Origin: Isoptericola halotolerans
Lineage (GTDB): Bacteria > Actinomycetota > Actinomycetes > Actinomycetales > Cellulomonadaceae
Reading direction: 5' to 3'
NCBI RefSeq assembly: GCF_003003075.1
Contig: NZ_PVTX01000002.1
Span: forward strand, 124,001-188,000
Length of the DNA stretch: 64,000 nt
Positions 27,602 to 35,600 of the stretch are shown here, piece by piece. How positions within the stretch are numbered: position 1 is the stretch's first letter; each line of letters begins with the position of its first letter. The notes under the pieces are model-generated. The model was given only the letters and a program-made list of their open reading frames with translations. It searched no databases and was not told the DNA's origin. The position numbers and the translations under genes are program-made.

Positions 27602-30600
27602 TGGCCGCCAGTGACGCGATCGTCGTCGGCGAGGACTGGATCAGCGAGCACTACTTCTCCACGGACGGCAAGCAGTCGTTCCAGGCGAAGGTCCTGGAAC
27701 GGCGCAAGGCATGGGACGACGGCGGCACGGACGCGCCGTCGACCCGCACGCGCTTCGTCGCGGCCCGGGCGGAATCGCTCTCGACGCTCGCCGGGCTCGG
27801 CGAGGAGGGCGGCCGGTTCGCCGTGCTGCCCGAGCTGTACGAGCGGCTGCGCGCCGTCCTTGGCTACACGACGGCGGCCCTGCAGGCCAAGCGCGAGGGC
27901 CCGGTCGAGTGGGTGCACGCGACGGGGCTGGAGGCGAAGGCACCGCTGGTGCTCGTCGAGGCGGTGGCGGTCAAGGACGTCGAGTCGCTGCTCGCCAAGG
28001 GCGACCCGGCCAAGCCCGCACGGGGTGACCGGACCCTGCTGGAGCCGTACCAGGCTGACGAGAAGACCCAGATCTACTCGGTGGCCCGGCTGCTCTCGCA
28101 CCTGTTCGTCCAGGACGAGGGGCCGGACTACGCGCTCGTGCTGGCTGGCGGCTGGCTGCTGGTGGCAGAGAAGGCCCGCTGGGCCGAGGGCCGGTACCTG
28201 GCCGTCGACCTGCAGCTCGTCGCCGAGCGCGCCGACGACAAGCGCGGTGGCGAGACCGACCGCGCGCTGACGTGCGTCGAGGCGGCCTCGCTCGCCCCGG
28301 ACCCCGAGGGCAACCTCTGGTGGCCCGGTGTGCTCGAGGAGTCGGTCAAGCACACCGTGGGCGTCTCGAAGGACCTGCGCGAGGGCGTGCGCCTGTCCAT
28401 CGAGATCATCGCCAACGAGGTGGTCCGCCGCCGTGCCGCCCAGGGGCTCGAGCCGCTGCCGCAGGCGGAGGCGCAGAACCTCGCGCGGCAGTCGTTGCGC
28501 TACCTGTACCGCGTGCTGTTCCTGCTGTACGCGGAGGCCTCCCCCGAGCTCGGCGTGCTGCCCGTCGGCGCGCCGGTCTACGAGCGCGGCTACAGCCTCG
28601 ACCGCCTGCGCGAGCTGACGCTGGTCGAGCTCCCCGGCCCGGCGGCCGAGCACGGCACGCACCTGTACGCCTCGCTCGGCACGCTGTTCCGCATGGTCGA
28701 CACGGGGCACGACGGCGGCGGCACCGGCCCCGAGGCGGGCGATGCCGGGCTGACCTTCACCCCGCTCAAGGCCGACCTGTTCCGACCGGAGGCGACGGCG
28801 CTGATCGACGCCGTCGGGCTCGGGAACGCGGCCCTGCAGCAGGTGCTGCGCCACCTGCTGCTAAGCAAGGAGTCGCGGGGCAAGGACCGCGGGTTCATCT
28901 CGTACGCCGAGCTCGGCATCAACCAGCTCGGCGCGGTGTACGAGGGCCTCATGAGTTACACGGGCTTCTTCGCCACGGAGGACCTGCACGAGGTCGCCAA
29001 GGACGGCAACGCCGAGAAGGGCTCCTGGGTGGTCCCGGTCGTGCGGTCACAGGGCATCGCCCCGAAGGACTTTGTGACGTTCGACGACCCGGTGACCGGC
29101 GAGCCGAAGCCCGTGGTGCACGAGCAGGGCACGTTCGTGTTCCGGCTCGCGGGGCGCGAGCGGCAGCAGTCGGCGTCGTACTACACGCCCGAGGTGCTGA
29201 CCCGGTTCACCGTCTCCCAAGCGCTCGTCGAGCTCATCGGGCCGGACGACCCGGACCCCGAGTCCGTGGAATGGAAGGGCCGTGAGATCCCGCGCAAGCT
29301 CTCGGCTCGCGAGATCCTCGACCTCACCGTCTGCGAGCCGGCCCTCGGGTCCGGCGCATTCGCCATCGAGGCGGTGCGCCAGCTCGCTGCTGCGTACCTC
29401 CGGCGCCGCCAGGCCGAGACCGGCGTGAAGATCGAGCCGGACGAGTACGCGCGCGAGCTGCAGAAGGTCAAGGCGTACATCGCCCTGCACAACGTGTACG
29501 GGGTGGACCTCAACGGCACCGCCGTGGAGCTCGCCGAGATCTCCCTGTGGCTCGACACCATGGGCAAGGGGCTTAGCGCCCCCTGGTTCGGCCTGCACCT
29601 GCGGCGCGGCAACTCCCTCATCGGCGCACGGCGGGCCGTGTACCGGCGCGACCAGCTCGCCAAGAAGGCGTGGCTCCAGTCCGTGCCCGCGGACGTCCCG
29701 CTCGCGCCGTCCGACGGCGATCGTGCGGCCGGGCGCACCAGCTCGCTCGGCGTCGTGGGCGGCCGGATCCACCACTTCCTGCTGCCCGCCGCAGGATGGG
29801 GCAGCGCCGTCGAGGCCAAGGAAGCCAAGGAGCTCGCCCCCGAGGCGCTCGCGCGGCTCAAGGCCTGGCGCAAGTCCGTGCTCGTCACTCCGTCGAAGAA
29901 GCAGGCCGACGAGCTGGTGAAGCTCGGCCACCGGGTCGAGGTGCTCTGGGACCTCGCGCACCGACGCCTCGAGATCGCCGAGCAGCAGATCCGGCGGTCG
30001 CTCGATGTCTGGGGCGCCGATGACCTGCCCGTCGGCGGCGAGGTGACCCGCGAGCAGATCGAGGCGGCGCTTGCCGATGCTCGGGGTGCTTACCGGCGGT
30101 TGCGGTTGGTGATGGACGCCTGGTGCGCGCTGTGGTTCTGGCCGCTGACGGAGGGGTTAACCCGGGTTAACCCCGCCGGGGACTCGGCTGAGGCCGGCGT
30201 CGTGGAGCCGCCGAACCTGGACGAGTGGACCGCCGGGCTCCGCGCTGTGCTCGGCGTCCACACCGAGACCGGTGCTACCGGTCACGGCAAGGCGTGGCGC
30301 GGTGGCGACCAGACGTTCGCCTCCACGGCGGACTGGGACCAGCTCAACGAGACCGAGGAACTTGAGCTCTCCTTCGCCGGCGCGGTCGCGCCCGAGCGGG
30401 TGCTGGCTGACCATCCGTGGCTACGCGTGTGCCAGCAGGTGGCCGAGCGGCAGGGCTTCTTCCACTGGGAGCTCGACTTCGCGCCGGTGTTCGCCGCGCG
30501 GGGCGGCTTCGACCTGCAAGTGGGCAACCCGCCGTGGGTGCGGCCGGACTTCGACGAGGCGGCGTCGCTCGCCGAGTACGAGATCGCCTTCGCGCTAGAG

Positions 30601-32517
30601 GGCAAGATCGCGACCGCCCGCGCCAACGAGCTGCGATCCACAACGCTCGCGAACGCGGCGGCGCGAGATTTCTACCTCGACTCGCTCATCGCCACGATCG
30701 GTACGCGCGAGGCGGCATCTAGCGTTCCCGACTTTCCGCACCTCGCGGGTCTCCGTCCCGATCTCTACCGCTGCTTCATGGAGCAGACCTGGCGTCACCA
30801 CTCGGCATCCGGGGCGGTCGGACTCATCCACCCGGAGACGCATTTCACGGACGAGAAGGCCGGACCGCTCCGAGGTGCGGCCTACGGACGCTTGCGTCGG
30901 CACTGGCAGTTCATCAACGAACTGCAGCTCTTCGAGATTCACCACCTCGTCAGCTACGGGATACACGTCTACGGTGCCGAGCGAACTCCTCACTTCCTCC
31001 AGGCGGCATCTCTCTATCACCCCGACACAGTCGACCGCTCGGCTATGCACGACGGCACCGGTGAGGAACCTGGCCTGAAGGACCCGGACGGCCGCTGGGA
31101 TGTGCGGCCGCACCGCGACCGAATCATCAGCGTCGACAAGACGGTGCTCAGCACCTGGCACGCCGTCCTGGAAAACGCGAACGTGCCGATGACCCAGACC
31201 CGCATGGTCTATGCGGTCAACCGCGCGACGATCTCGGTGCTCGACAAGGTCGCCGAGGCGCCGCGCATCGGATCGCTCGCCCTCGAGTTTTCCCAGGGCT
31301 GGAACGAGACCACGGACTTCAAGAAGGGCTACTTCGGGAAGGAGTGGGATATCGCGGACTCGTGGGGCGATGCCATCCTTCAAGGCCCCCACCTGCACGT
31401 GGCGAACCCCGCCTACAAGACGCCCAACGAGTCGATGAAGAGCAACCTCGACTGGTCGGTGGTCGACCTCGAGGAGCTCGCGCCTCGCGCGATCCCGGCG
31501 ACGTCGTACAAGCCGCGAGGCGACCGGGCTGCCTACGACGCGGCGTACACGCACTGGACCCGCGACGTCGTGCTCGGTCCGGACGGCAACCCCGTCGATG
31601 ACATCCCTGCGGTCGACCCGAAGTACATCTGCGACGTCGAGACCGCCACCCTCGCCGACGGCACCGCCGTCCGCACCGAAACCATCTCGTCAAGGGCATT
31701 TTATCGGATCGCCTGGCGGAAGATGGCTGCAAACACCGGTGAGCGAACCTTAATCCCGGCAATCATCCCGCGAGACTGTGCGCCCACACACGGCCTGACT
31801 TGCGTGGGTTCTCCGCGCGGCAGCCAACGTGATCTCGTCGTGTGTGCAGGGTCTCTGGCTTCGCTCCTCTCGGACTTCACGGTCCGTGTCGCACCCAAGG
31901 CCAACATCCTGATGTCGACGGTTTCAGCCCTGGCCGAGGTCGTTAGCGGCCCTTGGGGAATGGCGATCGCACTCCGTGCCCTACGCCTCAACTGCGTCAC
32001 CGATGCCTATGCCGATCTGTGGGCCGAGTGCTACGAATCGACGTTCCGAGAGGACTTGTGGACCGGTCTACCGGAGCGCACCGGCTGGGTCGACCTCGGC
32101 GATGTCGGGCCGGAGTGGACCCCGGACATGCCGCTGCGCCGGGCCGAGGACCGCCGTCAGGCGATGCTGGAGATCGACGCCCTGGTCGCCCTCTCCCTGG
32201 GCCTGACCGCCGACGAGCTGTGCACGATCTACCGCACCCAGTTCCCGGTGCTTTACGGCTACGACCGCAACCGCGACCACTACGACGCCAACGGCCGCAT
32301 CGTCCCCAACACCGTGCTGACCACGTGGCGCAAGCGCGGCGGCAACGACGGCCGCTACTCCGACGAGGACCTCACCGCCACCCACCCTGGCAGCGGCGTC
32401 GACTACTCCTACGAGCTCCCCTTCGAGACCCTCGACCGCGAGGCCCACATGCGCCAGGCCTATGCCGCCTTCGAGTCCCGCCTCGCTGGCTCGTCGACTG
32501 ACGAGGCGAAGGCATGA
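27601..32517 (+). CDS. Eco57I-type adenine-specific DNA methyltransferase, DrmMI-like (very large)
   Basis: 1638 residues. SAM-binding motif I is CEPALGSGAF (578-587), and the catalytic motif IV is NPPW (976-979) in LQVGNPPWVRPDF, so the spacing between them is unusually wide (about 390 residues). YYTPEVLTRFTVSQALVE just before motif I is typical of type IIG/Eco57I and BREX/DISARM-type N6-adenine methylases. The N-terminal 530 residues and the C-terminal 600 residues are probably target recognition and scaffolding. No clear PD-(D/E)xK nuclease motif was found, so it is more likely a self-marking methylase than a complete restriction enzyme. Rare TTA codons occur at 853 and 1384. A perfect 22-bp palindrome lies within the gene. 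It is translationally coupled to the helicase. Confidence 0.87.
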   Translation: MAASDAIVVGEDWISEHYFSTDGKQSFQAKVLERRKAWDDGGTDAPSTRTRFVAARAESLSTLAGLGEEGGRFAVLPELYERLRAVLGYTTAALQAKREGPVEWVHATGLEAKAPLVLVEAVAVKDVESLLAKGDPAKPARGDRTLLEPYQADEKTQIYSVARLLSHLFVQDEGPDYALVLAGGWLLVAEKARWAEGRYLAVDLQLVAERADDKRGGETDRALTCVEAASLAPDPEGNLWWPGVLEESVKHTVGVSKDLREGVRLSIEIIANEVVRRRAAQGLEPLPQAEAQNLARQSLRYLYRVLFLLYAEASPELGVLPVGAPVYERGYSLDRLRELTLVELPGPAAEHGTHLYASLGTLFRMVDTGHDGGGTGPEAGDAGLTFTPLKADLFRPEATALIDAVGLGNAALQQVLRHLLLSKESRGKDRGFISYAELGINQLGAVYEGLMSYTGFFATEDLHEVAKDGNAEKGSWVVPVVRSQGIAPKDFVTFDDPVTGEPKPVVHEQGTFVFRLAGRERQQSASYYTPEVLTRFTVSQALVELIGPDDPDPESVEWKGREIPRKLSAREILDLTVCEPALGSGAFAIEAVRQLAAAYLRRRQAETGVKIEPDEYARELQKVKAYIALHNVYGVDLNGTAVELAEISLWLDTMGKGLSAPWFGLHLRRGNSLIGARRAVYRRDQLAKKAWLQSVPADVPLAPSDGDRAAGRTSSLGVVGGRIHHFLLPAAGWGSAVEAKEAKELAPEALARLKAWRKSVLVTPSKKQADELVKLGHRVEVLWDLAHRRLEIAEQQIRRSLDVWGADDLPVGGEVTREQIEAALADARGAYRRLRLVMDAWCALWFWPLTEGLTRVNPAGDSAEAGVVEPPNLDEWTAGLRAVLGVHTETGATGHGKAWRGGDQTFASTADWDQLNETEELELSFAGAVAPERVLADHPWLRVCQQVAERQGFFHWELDFAPVFAARGGFDLQVGNPPWVRPDFDEAASLAEYEIAFALEGKIATARANELRSTTLANAAARDFYLDSLIATIGTREAASSVPDFPHLAGLRPDLYRCFMEQTWRHHSASGAVGLIHPETHFTDEKAGPLRGAAYGRLRRHWQFINELQLFEIHHLVSYGIHVYGAERTPHFLQAASLYHPDTVDRSAMHDGTGEEPGLKDPDGRWDVRPHRDRIISVDKTVLSTWHAVLENANVPMTQTRMVYAVNRATISVLDKVAEAPRIGSLALEFSQGWNETTDFKKGYFGKEWDIADSWGDAILQGPHLHVANPAYKTPNESMKSNLDWSVVDLEELAPRAIPATSYKPRGDRAAYDAAYTHWTRDVVLGPDGNPVDDIPAVDPKYICDVETATLADGTAVRTETISSRAFYRIAWRKMAANTGERTLIPAIIPRDCAPTHGLTCVGSPRGSQRDLVVCAGSLASLLSDFTVRVAPKANILMSTVSALAEVVSGPWGMAIALRALRLNCVTDAYADLWAECYESTFREDLWTGLPERTGWVDLGDVGPEWTPDMPLRRAEDRRQAMLEIDALVALSLGLTADELCTIYRTQFPVLYGYDRNRDHYDANGRIVPNTVLTTWRKRGGNDGRYSDEDLTATHPGSGVDYSYELPFETLDREAHMRQAYAAFESRLAGSSTDEAKA
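30153..30174. repeat. Perfect 22-bp palindrome inside the methylase gene
   Basis: GGGGTTAACCC at 30153-30163 is followed directly by GGGTTAACCCC at 30164-30174, two HpaI-type GTTAAC cores 11 bp apart. It encodes GLTRVNP and includes a rare TTA leucine codon (30157). Coding need alone would not require it. Confidence 0.85.
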
Positions 32518-32554
32518 GCCGCCCGAAACTCCTGATGACGGCGGCGGCATCTAT

Positions 32555-32572
32555 CTCCGATGATGGTCGGAG
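32555..32572 (+). terminator. Small hairpin in the 100-bp gap before the helicase-nuclease-Lsr2 gene
   Basis: CTCCGA (32555-32560) pairs with TCGGAG (32567-32572) around a six-base loop. It could be a weak attenuator or only chance. It is the one symmetric element in the gap, which otherwise carries the GAAGGA ribosome site (32605-32610) of the next gene. Confidence 0.25.
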
Positions 32573-32617
32573 AGCGAATCACTCGAGCACGATGAGAACA
32601 GCACGAAGGACATACCC

Positions 32618-35600
32618 GTGAGCCAGACGAACACTGACGCGCACTACCGGGTGGTCGATCAGAGTTCCCGCCTGTTGGCCTACCTGTCAGCCGTCGCGCG
32701 TGAGGTCGGCCCTGCGCCCGTCCGGGACGTGCGACATCACGAGTTCACCCTCTGGCCGGCCGACGTACCGTCCCACCGCGCGGTCCTGGCGGGGCCGACG
32801 CAGGAGCGACTCTCGTGGCTGCAGGTGAAGCGCGTTCCTCAACCTGCGCAGGTGACGGTTCCCGAGGACCTCCAGCCACTCCTGGACGCCAGGTCGATCG
32901 CTGAACCAACGGACCAGCCACGACTTCGACCCGAAGCTGTCGACGCATGGCTCCGCGCGCAGGTCCCGGACCCGGACGAGGAAGCGCAGCTCGACGCAGA
33001 TGCCCAGGAACCGGAAGCGCGGCCCGACCTTGAAGCCGAGGACGAGGACGAGCCCGCCACCGAAGTCCCCGACGTCGACGAGCAGCGGGCGATCCTCCGA
33101 GAAGAGCTCGACGAGAAGTTCTCTGCATGGCTCTCGACCACGTGGCAGAACTGGGTCGCGGTCGTCACACCAGACCTCGCCGCACGAGCCCTCTACGGCA
33201 AGCTCTACGGCCTCCACCTGCGTGCCGAGGCGGAGCAGGACCAGTACGAGGTGGTCTGGGGCCACTCAGTCATCTCCTACCGAGGAGAAGGGGTCGGCGT
33301 CGTCGCACCGTTGCTGACCGCTCCGGTCGTCGTCGAGATGGACGACAACGACGGCTCGATCCGGGTCACGCCAGAACGTACCGTCGAGCTGGAGCTCGAT
33401 GCCCTCGAGGGCACCGGCCTCAGCGGCTTCGAAGGGCTCGTCGCCCTCCGTGCCAAGGTGCAGGAGACTCCGCCGGACCCTTGGTCTCCTGAAGAGATCG
33501 CTGGTGTCCGGGGACAGATCGTCTTTCCTCTCGGTCAGGACGCGACGCTCAGTAGCAGCACCGATCCTGCGCCCGCCACAGGCAAGCCGGTCCTCAACGA
33601 GGGCTGGGTCCTGATGCTTCGCAAACGCCCACTACGTCAGGAGCGGTTCTACGACGAGCTCTCCGACAAGCTTCGCGAGACAGAGCGGGTGCCGGACGCT
33701 CTGGCATCCGTCGTCGCCGACAAGGACATCGTCGATCATGCGCTGCGCGCCCTCGGGCACGACGTCGACACCGATGACGGCACGGCCCGCCGTCTGCTCA
33801 TGCCGCTGCCGACGAACGAGGACCAGGAACGGATCGCGCGCCAGCTCTCGCACTCACGCGGTGTGACCGTGCAGGGCCCGCCCGGAACCGGCAAGTCGCA
33901 CACGATCGTCAACCTTCTCTCGCACCTCGTGGCGCAGGGCAAGCGCGTACTGGTGACGGCCCAGAACGATCAAGCCCTGCGGGTGCTGCGGGACAAGATC
34001 CCCGAACAGCTTCGTGACCTCTCCGTCGCCGTCCTCGGATCGACACCCGCCGCCATGGAGGACCTCCGCAGCTCAGCCCAATCCATGCAGGACTCCCTCT
34101 CGTCGATCGACCCGCGGCGCGAGGAGAAGCGGATCTCCGAGCTGGGCGACAAGATCGACCAGGTTCGCGAGAACCTGCGCCGAACGGACCTGGCACTCAT
34201 CGAGGCCCTACGCAGCGAGCAGCGCGAGTACCCGCTTCCCGCCGGGCCCGTGCGCGCGCCCCAGCTTGCCGAGTGGGTCACCTCGCGGCGCGGCATCGAC
34301 GTGATCCCCGACCGGGTGCCGGCGCAGTCGCGCATCCCGCTCAACCCGGACGAGCTGATCGAGCTGCAGGACCTCGCCCAGACGATCGACCCTGGGGACG
34401 CCGAGCGCGCGGGTCTCGACCTACCGGACGAGAACTGGTTGCCCGCAGGCGCTCAGCTGCGTCAGCTCTTCGACCGTATCGACGAGCTCCAGACGACGGT
34501 CACGTCCCTCGAATCCGGTGGTCTGCGCATCGAAGCCGTCGACCGCCTGAGCCACTCGGCCCTCGAAGCCACCGCTCAGTCTGCGCGCCAGGAGGCGCAG
34601 GCGCTCGAGACCTTGGGCGGGGACTGGGAGACACGACTTGCTCAGGGGATCCTCCACGGCAACCCGGCGGTGGCCTTCACGATTGAGCACAACCACGCCG
34701 TGGGTGCGAAGCTCGCCGAGGCGCGCGCCATGAAGTCACAGACCGCAGGACACGAGATCGAGGTCCCTGACGGGGACCCTCACATCCAGCTTCCCCTCCT
34801 CCGGCAGTGGTCCGAACGGCTCGCCGCCGGAAAGAAGCTCCCTCTGGTCGGCGCACGGGACCTCAAGGAGCTCAGCAACCAGGTCAAGGTCAGCGGATAC
34901 CCCGTGAGAACAGCCCAACAGGTCGATCTCGTCGCCTGGGCTGTTCGCCTCCGCGCCATGCTGGTCGAGGTGCGGCGACTCATGGCCAGCGCCTACGAAC
35001 CCTTCAACATCCCCCTCCCCGACCAGGGGACGGCCTTCCAGTTCGAAGCAGAGCAGCTCGCGCAACGCGTGGTGTCCGTCCACCGGTGGTGGAGCTCCGT
35101 CCATCCAGGACTGGCCGGGACGCTCGCCCCGCTGACGTCCTTTGCCGATCCGGCGGGTTCGGTGCAGTCGTTGCAGCGAACAGGGGAACTCCTGTCGTCG
35201 GCGGCAGCGCGCCTGGAAGAGCGCGAGCTCAGCGCTCGACTCCACCAGCTGGCGGTCGACCTTGACCAGCGCTCCACCCAGGAGAAGTCCTCGGAGCTCT
35301 GGGGAGCCCTCGGATCAGCTCTAGCGGCCAGAGAGCCGGGCCGCTGGGAACAAGTTCAGGCCGAATCGAGCAGGCTCCTGACAGTCCGCCCTCGCGTCCA
35401 CCGCCGCGCCGAGCTCCTCACCCGCCTGGCGGATGCTGGAGCACCCTTGTGGGCCCGCTCGATCCTCGCCTCCGCCGGTGACACCTCCGTCGTCGGCGAC
35501 CCGCATGATGCCGCCTCGGCCTGGACCGTCGCTGCCGCAAGATCATGGTTGACGACCCTGCACAGCGAGTCGGACGTCTCGCGCCTGATGGAACGCGCTC

